Below, one piece after another: positions 1 to 10,503 of a DNA stretch of 64,000 bases. The position numbers and the translations under genes are program-made. Where the stretch lies: contig JACYLQ010000007.1 in assembly GCA_015272395.1 (NCBI GenBank), positions 248,001 to 312,000 of the forward strand, read 5' to 3'. Position 1 is the first letter of the stretch, and each line of letters begins with the position of its first letter. The DNA is from Calothrix sp. C42_A2020_038 (GTDB lineage: Bacteria; Cyanobacteriota; Cyanobacteriia; Cyanobacteriales; Nostocaceae). The notes beneath the pieces are model-generated. The model was given only the letters and a program-made list of their open reading frames with translations. It ran no database searches and was not told the origin of the DNA.

Positions 1-23
1 ATCATCGAGCGTCGTGTCACTGA

Positions 24-296
24 GTGTATTCACCAGTAGTTTCTCCGTTGCAGCAATACTTAGGCGCCACTGACTTTCCGCTTTTGCAGAGGAAGTACAT
101 GCCACCGGAGCTTGATTGGCAGCTAAAATTTCACTCAGGCTTGGCAGAATCCATTTATACACAAGTTTTCACCCCTTACTCAGAGCGCGATATCAAAATT
201 AATAGACATACACAACTACTACGAGGTTATAAGCATTTGCGTCGTAGTGAAAGTCGTATAACCGAACATGTAAGGGGCAATTTCCACGCTGGTTAA
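24..296 (+). CDS. hypothetical protein, uncertain
   Basis: Open frame of 90 codons from a GTG that directly follows an in-frame stop at 21-23. I recognise no family. It has no signal peptide, membrane segment or clear ribosome-binding site, since only 23 bases lie upstream in the window. It contains a GGCGCC site, as native coding DNA here usually does, and is rich in aromatic and basic residues. It could be a real small gene, the tail of a decayed one, or chance. Confidence 0.25.
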   Translation: MYSPVVSPLQQYLGATDFPLLQRKYMPPELDWQLKFHSGLAESIYTQVFTPYSERDIKINRHTQLLRGYKHLRRSESRITEHVRGNFHAG

Positions 297-852
297 GCTT
301 TTGCTGATGAAAAATATTTTGTTTAAGTTGAACACCAATCCTAATTATTGACTAACAGCTATGTATTGACTAAGTAACTTTTGCGGATAAACAAGTAAAA
401 ATTGTATATTACTCAGGGCTAGAAATTCAATTATGTAGTTTATAATACTTATTTTTGCAATCTCATACTAATTGAATAATAAAAACATTGAAATAAAATA
501 ATGCACAAGTTATTTCAAAGAGGAGGAGATCAGCCAGCATTGCTTAGTCCTGGTGATATCAAATAACTGTTGAAGGATAAAGCATATGACAACAGCAGGA
601 GCTAGGCTTGTAATGCTAACAATTGATAAATCTGTCTTCCATTGTATGTTTTGATTATCAATTATTTACTAGGTTGAAATTGTATTTCAGTTGGTTGCAA
701 CTGAATCTATAGTTTCAATAGTTTTGACATGTAAATAATTGGTTATTCAAGGTTCAATACCATCTCATATTTAATTTTGTTTTAAGATTTACTCCTCAGC
801 ACAACGCATTATAGTAATTAGTCACTACCCATAATTCGATTTGGAAAAAGAC
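297..852. other. AT-rich intergenic stretch
   Basis: No convincing gene. A 22-codon frame at about 585-653 follows a GAAGGA-like sequence but matches nothing I know. The last 60 bases presumably hold the promoter of the downstream lipoprotein gene. I see no clear hairpin or tandem repeat. Confidence 0.4.
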
Positions 853-1290
853 ATGAAAAAAGTCATCCCATTTATAGTTAGCGGTGTTTTGATGGTGGGT
901 GCTGTAGCTTGCCAACAGGATACATCAAAGACTTCTGACGCAGGTACCGCCAATGATACTCCTGTAACCACCGTTAAAGAAGCCACTTCTAAAACTGCTA
1001 ACAATACTAAAACTGTTGCTTCTAAACCAACAACAAATACTAAACTTAACGAAGGTACTAAGACATCAACAAACGCTGGTGGTGTAAAAACAATCGTCAA
1101 AAATCGCCTAGAAGAAAAGTTCCCTGGTAGCAAACTTTCTGTAGAAGAAAAAGATGGTGTGCTAATAGTTAAAGGTACTGTACCTGATGAAGCAACCTTG
1201 AAGAAAATTGAGCCTACTGTCAAAGAATACAAATTCCAGGGCGTTAAAAACGTTAAAGTAGAAGCTAAAGTCGCTGGGAAAAAAGTATAG
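853..1290 (+). CDS. BON-domain lipoprotein
   Basis: Secreted lipoprotein of 145 residues. The N-terminus is basic (MKK), then hydrophobic, ending in a lipobox VGAVAC with the lipidated cysteine near residue 24. A Thr/Lys/Asn-rich low-complexity linker covers roughly residues 25-75. The last 70 residues form a BON domain with the typical 'VEEKDGVLIVKGTV' strand pattern. BON domains are thought to bind phospholipid or hydrophobic ligands at the envelope. ATG at 853 is chosen over the in-frame TTG at 841 because the signal peptide starts there and GGAAAAAG lies just upstream. The gene is single and is followed by a terminator hairpin. Confidence 0.75.
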   Translation: MKKVIPFIVSGVLMVGAVACQQDTSKTSDAGTANDTPVTTVKEATSKTANNTKTVASKPTTNTKLNEGTKTSTNAGGVKTIVKNRLEEKFPGSKLSVEEKDGVLIVKGTVPDEATLKKIEPTVKEYKFQGVKNVKVEAKVAGKKV

Positions 1291-1330
1291 TTTGACGTAG
1301 TAATTTGATGTAGTCAAACAGTAATCTATG

Positions 1331-1361
1331 GGACTTACATACGTAAGTAAGTCCTATTTTT
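1331..1361 (+). terminator. terminator after BON lipoprotein
   Basis: Stem GGACTTAC / GTAAGTCC (1331-1338 with 1347-1354), an 8-base loop and a following TATTTTTAT tract, 40 bases after the lipoprotein stop codon. Confidence 0.65.
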
Positions 1362-1386
1362 ATAAGCGAATAAAAGTGATTAACAG

Positions 1387-1647
1387 CTAGCGAGTTAATT
1401 CACGCCAAGTTAAAGGACCAACTATTCCATCTGCAACTAGACCACGTCGAGTTTGAAATGCTTTAACTGCACTTTCTGTTAAGGCACCGAATAATCCATC
1501 AATAGTAACAGGATAACCGTTAGACCGTAACAGTCTTTGCAGTACTCTAACAGCTTCACCTGAATTACCAAAACGCAAAGTTGGTAGGCTGCTTGTAGAG
1601 GTTGCTAGTAACCGCATAGTTGGCTCTTGATGTTCTGATGTTTCCAT
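1387..1647 (-). CDS. peptidoglycan-binding domain mini-protein
   Basis: An 86-residue protein that is almost entirely one PG_binding_1 domain (about residues 22-84). It has the family pattern 'G.AVRVLQRLL...G....DG.FG..T..AVKAFQ...GL..DGIVGP.TW'. Such domains bind the peptidoglycan stem peptide and usually sit beside a hydrolase domain. Here the domain stands alone and without an obvious signal peptide, which is common for small cyanobacterial members. It is convergent with the BON lipoprotein gene. Function beyond wall binding cannot be inferred. Confidence 0.7.
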   Translation of the reverse strand: METSEHQEPTMRLLATSTSSLPTLRFGNSGEAVRVLQRLLRSNGYPVTIDGLFGALTESAVKAFQTRRGLVADGIVGPLTWRELTR

Positions 1648-1812
1648 ATTAAATCCTTTATAAAATCTTAACTTTGTGATTTCAACCGTATGGGTATGGC
1701 TTTATCGTTTACTTACAATGGTAAAGCTTCTTATAAAAACTACAAATGCAGACGATATAAGTACGGAACCAAAATAAAAAATTAAAAATTTTAATTTGCC
1801 AATATTTTTCAG

Positions 1813-1845
1813 CAAAAAAAATAGGAATGATAGTGTCATTCCTAT
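1813..1845 (-). terminator. ftsH terminator
   Basis: On the minus strand, a perfect 10-bp stem ATAGGAATGA / TCATTCCTAT with a 5-base loop is followed by a run of T (A-run 1814-1820 on the plus strand), 40 bases past the ftsH stop. Confidence 0.75.
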
Positions 1846-1885
1846 GCAATAAATCAAACTTTTAACAGCGAACTGTTAATATACG

Positions 1886-3772
1886 TTACAGTTGAGGTAC
1901 ATACTGTGGTTTTTCTGGTATTGCAGTATACTCAGCTACGATTTGTCGAAATTCCTCACCGTCAATCGTTTCTTTTTCTATAAGTAAATCCACTAAGCGA
2001 TCACATGCGGTACGGTGGTCACGGATTATTTTCTTGGCGTTTTCGTAACATTCTTCGACTATCGCACGGACTTGTGCATCGATTCGGGACGCTATTGATT
2101 CAGAATAATCTGAACGTGTCATCCAGTCTCGACCTAGGAATACCTCACCTTGTTGGCTTTCTAGGGAAACTGGACCTAAATCCGACATTCCGAATCGCGT
2201 TACCATTTGCCTTGCCATTCCAGTTACTTGCTGCAAGTCATTTCCGGCGCCAGTAGTAACTTCTGCGCTACCGAAGATGACATCTTCAGCGGCACGACCT
2301 CCCAATGCTCCTGTAATTCTTGCGCGCAATTGGGCACGAGTTACTAAACCCATTTCCTCATTAGGAGTAAACCAAGTTAAACCTTGAGCTTGTCCACGTG
2401 GAATCAAGGTCACTTTTTGTACAGGGTCATGGTCTTTAAGTAACGTACCAACAAGTGCGTGCCCAATTTCATGGTAACCAATTAATCGCTTGCTCTTACC
2501 GTCAACTAAAGGTGTTCCTTCCATCCCAGCCACCACACGGTCAACAGCGTCATCTATTTCTAGCAGCGTAATTGCTTCTTTACGGCGACGAGCTGTTAGA
2601 ATTGCGGCTTCGTTAAGCAAGTTTGCTAAGTCGGCACCTGTAAATCCAGGGGTTCGACGGGCAATTGTCTCTAATGAAACACTTGGGTCAAGCTTCTTAT
2701 TGCGTGCATGTACTTTTAGTACTTCTAAGCGACCTTTGATATCTGGTGCATCAACTGTGACTTGGCGGTCAAAGCGTCCTGGACGTAATAATGCTGCATC
2801 AAGAACATCAGGGCGGTTGGTTGCAGCAATTATAATTATGCCAGTGTTACCTTCAAAACCATCCATCTCAGTCAATAGTTGGTTGAGGGTTTGTTCGCGT
2901 TCGTCGTTACCACCACCTATTCCTGCACCACGTTGGCGCCCGACTGCATCGATTTCATCGATAAAGATAATACAAGGTGCGTTATCCTTTGCTTTTTTAA
3001 ACAAATCACGAACGCGCGAAGCACCTACACCAACAAACATTTCAACGAATTCTGAACCTGAAATACTGAAGAAAGGTACACCAGCTTCGCCAGCAATTGC
3101 TTTTGCTAACAGTGTCTTACCAGTTCCTGGCGGTCCAACTAATAATACACCTTTAGGAATACGGGCGCCGACAGCAGTAAATTTCTCAGGCTGTTTGAGG
3201 AAAGTAACAACTTCTTGGAGTTCTTCTTTAGCTTCTTCAATACCTGCAACGTCATCAAACTTTACTCCGGTTTTGGCTTCCATCGAAAACCTGGCTCTCG
3301 ATTTACCAAAATTCATTGCTTGACCAGGACCACCTGGAAGGTTACTTGAACGTCGGAACAAAAAGAACAATCCTGTAATCAATAAAACTGGAAAAATTAG
3401 ATTTCCGAGTAATCCCCAAATTGCCCCATCATTCCGCACTGGATGCGCGTCAAAGTTAATGTTTTTATCTTTGAGCTTGCTAATTAACTCAGGTGCGCTT
3501 GCTGGTAAATCAACTCGTACCCTTTGAACGCGATTATCGAGTGCTGGATCAAAAGCCTCAACAATCGCAGTTCTACCACCTTCATAAAAATCAACACTTG
3601 CAACCCGATTTGCATCCAAGTACTCCAGAAAGCGACCGTAAGTCATGCGCGTACTTGCTGTGTTTCGGGTCATCTCAGCAGGAGCTGTCGCAAAAGCTCC
3701 TTGCCAAAAGAAAAAGCCAATAACTAAAGCGGGTAGTGTCCAGAGTAGCAGGACTCTCCAAGAGAATTTCAT
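1886..3772 (-). CDS. ftsH: ATP-dependent zinc metalloprotease FtsH (FtsH2-like)
   Basis: Membrane-anchored AAA+ protease of 628 residues. It closely resembles what I remember of Synechocystis FtsH2 (Slr0228), which removes photodamaged D1 from photosystem II. It starts MKFSWR followed by a first membrane segment, has a lumenal domain and a second membrane segment around residues 112-130. Walker A GPPGTGKT, Walker B IIFIDEID and the SRH follow. The zinc site HEIGH is near residue 425, and the tail is '[13 protein letters not shown]...PQL'. The longer frame adds ten residues from 3802, but the family start MKFSWR is at 3772. A terminator lies downstream. Confidence 0.93.
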   Translation of the reverse strand: MKFSWRVLLLWTLPALVIGFFFWQGAFATAPAEMTRNTASTRMTYGRFLEYLDANRVASVDFYEGGRTAIVEAFDPALDNRVQRVRVDLPASAPELISKLKDKNINFDAHPVRNDGAIWGLLGNLIFPVLLITGLFFLFRRSSNLPGGPGQAMNFGKSRARFSMEAKTGVKFDDVAGIEEAKEELQEVVTFLKQPEKFTAVGARIPKGVLLVGPPGTGKTLLAKAIAGEAGVPFFSISGSEFVEMFVGVGASRVRDLFKKAKDNAPCIIFIDEIDAVGRQRGAGIGGGNDEREQTLNQLLTEMDGFEGNTGIIIIAATNRPDVLDAALLRPGRFDRQVTVDAPDIKGRLEVLKVHARNKKLDPSVSLETIARRTPGFTGADLANLLNEAAILTARRRKEAITLLEIDDAVDRVVAGMEGTPLVDGKSKRLIGYHEIGHALVGTLLKDHDPVQKVTLIPRGQAQGLTWFTPNEEMGLVTRAQLRARITGALGGRAAEDVIFGSAEVTTGAGNDLQQVTGMARQMVTRFGMSDLGPVSLESQQGEVFLGRDWMTRSDYSESIASRIDAQVRAIVEECYENAKKIIRDHRTACDRLVDLLIEKETIDGEEFRQIVAEYTAIPEKPQYVPQL

Positions 3773-4194
3773 TCTAAATTGCCGTCCATTATGCAAATAC
3801 AACTTCTCAACTCAGGTAACCGTGAGTTGTACACTCGGTTACGCAATCGCTGTGAAACGGATGTTTATTAATCCATTTTGTTTAACTGGGTGCATGACGA
3901 GATTGGCAACAATGCAATGCGAGCATTACGACATTACCGCAACGTCAGCAATAATCTTAATTAAATTTAACGTAATTCTAATTAATTGTACTAGAGATAA
4001 CCCCAAGATTGCTAGTGGAAGATATCAAACTACTACTAAGGATGAATTTCTTCGCCTGGGTTTGTAGCCAGCCTCAAAGCATGACTGTTTGCTATGAAAC
4101 CTGACTACTCCAAATTTTAGCCTTGTAAACAAACGTTCGTTTTTGTAGATTACTAGTTTTTTATCATGCATTGAGACTTGCTTTTGAGTGTTTA
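3773..4194. other. intergenic region upstream of ftsH
   Basis: About 420 bases between the ftsH start and the stop of the next minus-strand gene. I see no gene, tandem repeat or strong hairpin. It should hold the ftsH promoter, which I could not assign. Confidence 0.35.
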
Positions 4195-4725
4195 CTACTT
4201 GACTTCGGTAATTTGTAATGTATATGGTATGTATTTGGTTTTTTCGTAAGAACCAATCCAGACGTTGTATGTTCCTGGTAGCCACTCACCTACAATGCCA
4301 GGATTTTTTCCGTCCAAATCATCGTTACACCAAGTACCTCCGGGACCTCTAACTATTAATGTTGTGTCAGCAGGACTTTGCACTTGTAATTTCAAATATT
4401 CAAATCGGTTTTTTAGTTCGATAGTATGGTCTGGCTTTTCGTCAAAATAGCCAGTACAAGGACCAGTCGGTGTTTCTGTTACATTTGTTACTTTTTGACC
4501 TGGGATTTCACCACCACTCATTCCCCTTACTGTTATTGGATCCGGAGAAAATTTTGTGCCAATCGTTACATCACCAAATATTGGTGGTGTTTCTTGCGCA
4601 TATACTGTAGTACGAATTGTCGAGATGATGGTAAACGTGATTAATACAAAAGATAATTTTAGAGTTTGATTTAACACGATGGTGACGGTTTGATTGCATA
4701 CTAATTTAAGTATTATAAACGACAT
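4195..4725 (-). CDS. secreted hypothetical protein
   Basis: Exported protein of up to 176 residues with a long hydrophobic N-terminal segment ending at TTVYAQE, a signal-peptidase I site near residue 43. The mature part is a beta-rich domain with 'LKLQVQSPADTTLIVRGPGGTWCNDD' character. Its paired cysteines and 'GTYNVWIGSYE' motif resemble pre-peptidase C-terminal (PPC)-like folds. The true start is uncertain because no clear ribosome-binding site precedes 4725. Similar secreted proteins are common in cyanobacteria, and no enzymatic motif is visible. Confidence 0.6.
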   Translation of the reverse strand: MSFIILKLVCNQTVTIVLNQTLKLSFVLITFTIISTIRTTVYAQETPPIFGDVTIGTKFSPDPITVRGMSGGEIPGQKVTNVTETPTGPCTGYFDEKPDHTIELKNRFEYLKLQVQSPADTTLIVRGPGGTWCNDDLDGKNPGIVGEWLPGTYNVWIGSYEKTKYIPYTLQITEVK

Positions 4726-4838
4726 TTTTCTTACGTAATTTGTTCCTTCCGTAAGAGTAATTTACTACCCAGTATCAATTTTCTTGCCTTTGCTTGCAGT
4801 TAAGTTAAGCAAGCGCTCTATACGCTTGCTTTATAAAG

Positions 4839-6284
4839 TTAAGGTTTAATGAACTCCAGGGCACTTTGTAAGCGTGGTTGATCTAAACTTATTTGGTTGA
4901 GTAATAGCCATGATTGAATCAAGTCTGGTCCATGAGTCTCTCCTGTTAAAGATGCGCGCACAGCTTTCATTACTACTGGCTTCTTGAAGTTGTGTGCTTT
5001 CATGACATGTTTAATTATGTCTTGTGATGAATTTTCATTTAGTTCCTGGGTACTATGTAGTGCTTCTATTACGGCTTCTAAAGCTTTTTTAGATTCTTCC
5101 TGCTTTAATTGAGCTTTAGCTTCGTCGTTGTATTCAATGCTTTCCTTGAAAAAAGGTTTGCTCATTTCTACAGCATCGGTAAACCGCGTTAAACTGGGGC
5201 CGATTAAAGTAACAAGCTTCTCTAACCACTGTTTGTTGCGTCGATTTGGTTGATACCCGGCTTCTTCCCAGTAAGGTATAAGTATATTAGTTAACTTTTC
5301 TACTGACATTGTGTGTATGTACTGGCTATTAATCCAATCTAGTTTTGCCCAGTCAAATTTTGCTCCTGCTTTATTAACTCGTTCAAAACTAAATTGTTTT
5401 GCAGCTTCTTCTAGGGTAAATATTTCTTGTGTCGAGTCGATGGGAGACCAGCCTAGTAATGTCATGTAATTAACTAAGGCTTCTGCTGTAAAACCCATTC
5501 TCTTAAAGTCAGAAATAGATGTTACTCCGTCACGCTTTGATAATTTGCGCCCTTCTTGGTTTAAGATTAAGGGTGTATGAGCAAATTCTGGGACTTCTGC
5601 GCCCAAAGCTTCGTATAACAAAATTTGTTTTGCTGTGTTTGCAATATGGTCTTCACCGCGAATAACGTGTGTAATCTCCATGTCCATGTCATCCACTACT
5701 ACCGCAAAATTGTAAAGTGGTTGTCCGACTCCATCTTCGGCAGCGCGCGCAATCACCATGTCACCCCCTAAATCACTTCCTTTCCATACAACTTGACCAC
5801 GTACTAAATCATTCCAGACGATTTCTCGATCGTCGTCGATTCGGAAGCGAATGACAAAGCTGCGTCCTTCAGCTTTAAATGCAGATTCCTGCTCAGGAGT
5901 CAAATTACGATGACGATTATCATAACGAGGCGCCTCATTTCTAGCTTTTTGAATTTCGCGTAATGCATCGAGTTCGGAAGTACTTGTGTAACAGCGATAT
6001 GCTAAACCTTGGTCTAGTAGTTTTTGCACTGCTTTTTTATACATGTCTAAGCGCTTCGATTGAAAGAAAGGACCTTCGTCCCAGTTCAATCCTAACCAGC
6101 GCAGTCCATCCAATATATTTTCTGTAAATTCATCCCGCGACCTTTCTTCATCAGTATCTTCGATTCTGAGAATAAATTTGCCACCATGATGACGCGCGAA
6201 TAACCAGTTAAATACGGCAGTCCTAGCTGTACCGATGTGTAAATTGCCAGTTGGGCTGGGTGCAATACGGACTCTTACTGTCAC
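4839..6284 (-). CDS. gltX: glutamyl-tRNA synthetase
   Basis: Class I aminoacyl-tRNA synthetase charging tRNA-Glu. In cyanobacteria Glu-tRNA also feeds tetrapyrrole synthesis and, by amidation, Gln-tRNA formation. The class I signature appears as '[14 protein letters not shown]' at the N-terminus and the KMSKS equivalent as KLSKRDG. The length of 481 residues is normal for bacterial GltX. The start is taken at GTG 6284 ([13 protein letters not shown]), because the family begins there and AAAGAGAG lies just upstream. A longer frame to 6320 adds twelve unrelated residues. It lies next to a tRNA-Asp gene in the same orientation. Confidence 0.95.
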   Translation of the reverse strand: MTVRVRIAPSPTGNLHIGTARTAVFNWLFARHHGGKFILRIEDTDEERSRDEFTENILDGLRWLGLNWDEGPFFQSKRLDMYKKAVQKLLDQGLAYRCYTSTSELDALREIQKARNEAPRYDNRHRNLTPEQESAFKAEGRSFVIRFRIDDDREIVWNDLVRGQVVWKGSDLGGDMVIARAAEDGVGQPLYNFAVVVDDMDMEITHVIRGEDHIANTAKQILLYEALGAEVPEFAHTPLILNQEGRKLSKRDGVTSISDFKRMGFTAEALVNYMTLLGWSPIDSTQEIFTLEEAAKQFSFERVNKAGAKFDWAKLDWINSQYIHTMSVEKLTNILIPYWEEAGYQPNRRNKQWLEKLVTLIGPSLTRFTDAVEMSKPFFKESIEYNDEAKAQLKQEESKKALEAVIEALHSTQELNENSSQDIIKHVMKAHNFKKPVVMKAVRASLTGETHGPDLIQSWLLLNQISLDQPRLQSALEFIKP

Positions 6285-6466
6285 AGAAAGTTCTCTCTTT
6301 AATCTATTGTGGGAAAGCAAAACTAATTATATTAATTGCTGACTTCAAAGTGTTGAGTTGAGTCGGAAATTCGTATGAGATTAGTCCAATAGCCTTTATT
6401 TTACCAAGAATTTTTGATGCTTTCTTTTACTACCCACTAATAGATATGTAAAAATTAAATTAAAAG

Positions 6467-6540
6467 CGGGGTCGACGAGGCTCGAACTCGCAACTTCCGC
6501 CGTGACAGGGCGGTGCTCTAACCGATTGAACTACGACCCC
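6467..6540 (-). tRNA. tRNA-Asp (GTC)
   Basis: Cloverleaf on the minus strand. Acceptor stem GGGGTCG/CGACCCC, D-stem GTTC/GAGC, anticodon stem CCGCC/GGCGG around the loop CTGTCAC (anticodon GTC), T-stem GCGAG/CTCGT with TTCGAGC loop, discriminator G. The CCA end is not encoded. It is 74 nt long with no intron. Confidence 0.95.
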
Positions 6541-6644
6541 TCGTAGTTTGTTCTGTTGCTGTTGATTGTCAACTTTCTCATTATGCTCAGAAAGAAGAAA
6601 ATTGTCAAGTACTTTTTTTATTAATTTTTTAGATACATCACAAA

Positions 6645-6685
6645 ATATATAGATATATAGATATATAGATATATAGGTATATAGG
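6645..6685. repeat. 8-bp tandem repeat (ATATAGAT)
   Basis: About five head-to-tail copies of the octamer ATATAGAT, the last two drifting to ATATAGGT. They lie in the AT-rich stretch between tRNA-Asp and the metallothionein gene. This is a simple microsatellite, with no spacers and no CRISPR character. The rest of 6541-6938 holds no gene I can support. Confidence 0.8.
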
Positions 6686-6938
6686 CTACTAAGTTTTGAG
6701 ATGAGATTTAAGATAGCTAGAGCAAGATACATACCGATACTTTTTTGCTAACCCATCAGCAATTACTAATCGACAGTCACCGAAAGCTTTTGACAAGTCT
6801 TCCTTGTATCACAACTTGCCTAATATTGTGTGATATATTCCATCCTGTTTTACAGCAGATTTAGGAATACAACTAGATTGTTAGATTGTACAGTTTTTTT
6901 CTAGATCTAAATTTACATTAAATTTTTAATAAAATACT

Positions 6939-6960
6939 TGAATAACTGTTCAATTATGAT
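6939..6960 (+). promoter_or_regulatory. SmtB-like operator and -10 of the metallothionein gene
   Basis: TGAATAACTGTTCA (6939-6952) has the inverted-repeat form TTGAA-N6-TTCAA. Its reverse complement reads TGAACAGTTATTCA, which matches the half-site I remember for SmtB in front of smtA in Synechococcus. A -10-like TATGAT follows at 6955-6960, so a bound repressor would cover the promoter. It lies 45 bases before the metallothionein start. The regulator itself is not in the window. Confidence 0.6.
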
Positions 6961-6997
6961 AAATTAGTATTTGTACACCAAAAGTTGGGTGCTAGCT

Positions 6998-7165
6998 ATG
7001 ACGACCGTTACTCAAATGAAATGTGCATGTGAATCCTGCCTCTGCATAGTTTCCTTATCAAGTGCTGTGATGAAAGATGGTAAGCCTTACTGTGGAGATA
7101 ATTGTGCAAATGGTCATCCAGATGGTAAAGGTTGCGGTCACACAGGTTGTGAATGTAACAAATAG
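6998..7165 (+). CDS. SmtA/BmtA-type metallothionein
   Basis: A 55-residue metal-sequestering protein with nine cysteines (9, 11, 14, 16, 32, 36, 46, 51, 53) and histidines 40 and 48. This is the count and layout expected for cyanobacterial SmtA, which binds four Zn(II) or Cd(II) ions. It contains the family core 'CACESCLC' and the C-terminal 'GCGHTGCECNK'. ATG 6998 is the family start; the open frame extends nine codons upstream without support. The upstream SmtB-like operator suggests zinc/cadmium-responsive repression. Confidence 0.92.
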   Translation: MTTVTQMKCACESCLCIVSLSSAVMKDGKPYCGDNCANGHPDGKGCGHTGCECNK

Positions 7166-7343
7166 TTTTAGCAAAAGGCAATGAACGGACGTAACGGATA
7201 GTTAATAACTCTATCCGTTACATGGGTGGTAACGTTGCCAATATATTACTTTTGTTTGCAATAGTGTTACGACTAGCCAGTTAAAGATTATTATTCTCAC
7301 TAGGTTTTATATAGTGCCTGCACTCAAAATCAAAGGAGAAATA

Positions 7344-7733
7344 ATGTCTTTAAACGTAAGTGTGCATCTGCTCGAACAAGCTCAGTTAGGTAATATTGAT
7401 GAGAGAGAGTTTGTTGAGACGATCAGAGAATCTTTACCATATGCTTGGAGTGTCGTATCCGGTCTTGTTGAACGAGTCGCGAAAGGAGAAGAATGGGCAA
7501 ATCATGCGGTTCCACCGCCAAGTGAACAAGCTCGCGCTCAATTATTGCGGATGATGGGTGGAGATGCAATACGTGGCGCCGTTGAACGTTATTTTGGAGT
7601 TAAGTTAGCTTTTCAAAATTGTCATAATGTAGGAGTTTTTCGTTTGGATAAGTTAAACTCACCACAGTATTTAGATTTCATCTCAATTCGCCGTCAAATT
7701 CTTAACCAAACACCAGAATTAATCGACTGTTAA
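7344..7733 (+). CDS. SCO5389 family protein
   Basis: A 129-residue soluble protein of unknown function. Its opening 'MSLNVSVHLLEQAQLGNIDE', the centre 'PPPSEQAR.QLLR..GGDAIRGA.ER.FGV.LAFQNCH' and the end 'QILNQTPELIDC' match the SCO5389 family as I remember it from Streptomyces. No catalytic motif is known to me. ATG 7344 follows a good AAAGGAGAAATA site, so the frame's ten extra upstream residues are discarded. Family assignment is from memory of the consensus, not a search. Confidence 0.65.
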   Translation: MSLNVSVHLLEQAQLGNIDEREFVETIRESLPYAWSVVSGLVERVAKGEEWANHAVPPPSEQARAQLLRMMGGDAIRGAVERYFGVKLAFQNCHNVGVFRLDKLNSPQYLDFISIRRQILNQTPELIDC

Positions 7734-9090
<1,357 letters not shown>

Positions 9091-9132
9091 TATTGGCTTC
9101 ATCTCTTGTGGAGCGGGCAGAGATGCCCGCAC

Positions 9133-10266
9133 TCAAATTATATTTTCTTGGACATTATTGAGATAGCAGTGGCAGTGAGGCTTTTCAATTACTGATTCAA
9201 TTAATGCATTCAAAGCAACAGTAGCGAGTAACCCTCCTCCATTAATACCCAAAGTGGTTATGTACTCAAAACCAGAACGTATCAGGCGCCGTTTTGCAGC
9301 AGGTGCGTGACTAAAACCAATAGGCATTCCAATAATTAAAGCTGGCTGAAGTTGCTTTTTCTCGACCAAATTACAAATTGAAATCAGAACTGAGGGTGCA
9401 TAACCTATTACTAATATGCATCCTGGATTGACTTGTTTTAATTTTTCCTGCCATTTACTCGACAAAAAAAACTCTTGCTCAATGTCAGTAAAATTGCTTA
9501 TATGCGGGTCATCAATTAAAGTATTGACATTAATTCCTAAATGTGCGGAACGTGTTTGATCAATGCCTGCACAAACTGGTGGCACATCGACAATAATTTG
9601 ACAGTTGTTTTGCAGCGCTTTGCGACCAGTAAAGATTGCCGAGTTACTCCAGCGGACAAAATCTACTATACTCACGTCACCAGAAGCTAGTACTAGTTTT
9701 GAAAGTAAATTAACTTCAATTTCTGAGCGAGTGCTTTTTGGTAGTAAGTTTTGTATTGATTCGTCAAAATCTTCAGGATGAGCATCGGTTGCAGCGTCTA
9801 AACCATCCCAAAGTTGTTCTATTTGTTCCGCATAAACCGTAGTTTCTACTTCTAAATGCTGTAATTGTAATAAAGCTGACTCTTGCACGTTTAAACATGA
9901 ATCGTCTCTACCCAATAACCCTTCAAGTGCGCTTGCTGTTTGTCGCAGTCGGGTTAATTGCTGCATCACTGACCGATACTGTTGTTGCAAACTAGCGAGT
10001 AAATCTTTGTTAGGCGCTGTTTTAGAACTAGGTTGAAGTAGTTTACGAATGTGGTCAAGTTGAAAACCTTGCGATTTAAGAGCTACAATGCGTCGCAAAT
10101 GTTGAATGTCTTTATCTGTGTATAGGCGGTAGTTGCTTTGTGACCTTGTTGCTTCTGGTAATAGCCCTAGTTTGTGATAGTGCCTAACCATGCGTGGTGT
10201 TAAACCACCACCAACTAGTTCTGTTAATTCTTTGATTGTTAATTGTTGTAAGTTGTGCGCGCGCAT
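9133..10266 (-). CDS. coaR: CoaR-type cobalt-responsive MerR regulator
   Basis: 377 residues. A MerR-type DNA-binding domain (about 8-80) begins 'LTIKELTELVGG.LTPRMVRHYHKLGLLP'. A helical linker follows, then a C-terminal domain resembling precorrin-8X methylmutase (CbiC/CobH). The tail holds Cys365-His366-Cys367. This MerR-CbiC fusion with a CHC end is characteristic of Synechocystis CoaR, which activates coaT in response to cobalt. It is transcribed divergently from coaT with a palindromic operator between them. Confidence 0.9.
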   Translation of the reverse strand: MRAHNLQQLTIKELTELVGGGLTPRMVRHYHKLGLLPEATRSQSNYRLYTDKDIQHLRRIVALKSQGFQLDHIRKLLQPSSKTAPNKDLLASLQQQYRSVMQQLTRLRQTASALEGLLGRDDSCLNVQESALLQLQHLEVETTVYAEQIEQLWDGLDAATDAHPEDFDESIQNLLPKSTRSEIEVNLLSKLVLASGDVSIVDFVRWSNSAIFTGRKALQNNCQIIVDVPPVCAGIDQTRSAHLGINVNTLIDDPHISNFTDIEQEFFLSSKWQEKLKQVNPGCILVIGYAPSVLISICNLVEKKQLQPALIIGMPIGFSHAPAAKRRLIRSGFEYITTLGINGGGLLATVALNALIESVIEKPHCHCYLNNVQENII

Positions 10267-10434
10267 TGCAGTTTGGGTAACAACAAGAATTTTTGTAAGC
10301 GTTCAATTGAGTATTTACGTATCTACACCAATATAATTACACGGTTAAGTGCTTTCATCTCATTGTTATAAAAATGTCCCTTAATTAATGATTTAGTTCA
10401 GTGTATTGACGAATTTGAACAAAGTTTGAAAGGC

Positions 10435-10466
10435 TTGACTTTGACATTGATGTCAAGGTTTAGGGT
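10435..10466 (+). promoter_or_regulatory. CoaR-type operator/promoter of coaT
   Basis: A perfect 7-2-7 palindrome TTGACATTGATGTCAA (10441-10456) sits between a -35-like TTGACT (10435-10440) and a -10-like TAGGGT (10461-10466). The spacer is 20 bp. Over-long spacers occupied by a dyad are the hallmark of MerR-family activated promoters, where the regulator untwists the DNA. The -10 is weak and could be shifted, but the palindrome is unambiguous. Confidence 0.7.
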
Positions 10467-10503
10467 AAGGGGAAATGATAGTGTATTTGCCTCTACTACT
10501 CTT

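Noticed and set aside
585-653. 22-codon frame after a GAAGGA-like site
   Set aside because: Too short and without resemblance to any known small protein.
825-1232. 135-codon minus-strand frame
   Set aside because: It is antisense to the BON lipoprotein gene, whose domain and signal peptide are clear.
2490-3323. 277-codon plus-strand open frame
   Set aside because: It lies entirely antisense to ftsH and has shadow-frame composition (Ser/Pro/Ala rich).
3645-4067. 140-codon plus-strand frame
   Set aside because: The first half is antisense to ftsH and the rest is low-complexity intergenic DNA without a start signal.
6645-6685. CRISPR array
   Set aside because: Octamer tandem repeat with no spacers; the same applies to 49088-49170.
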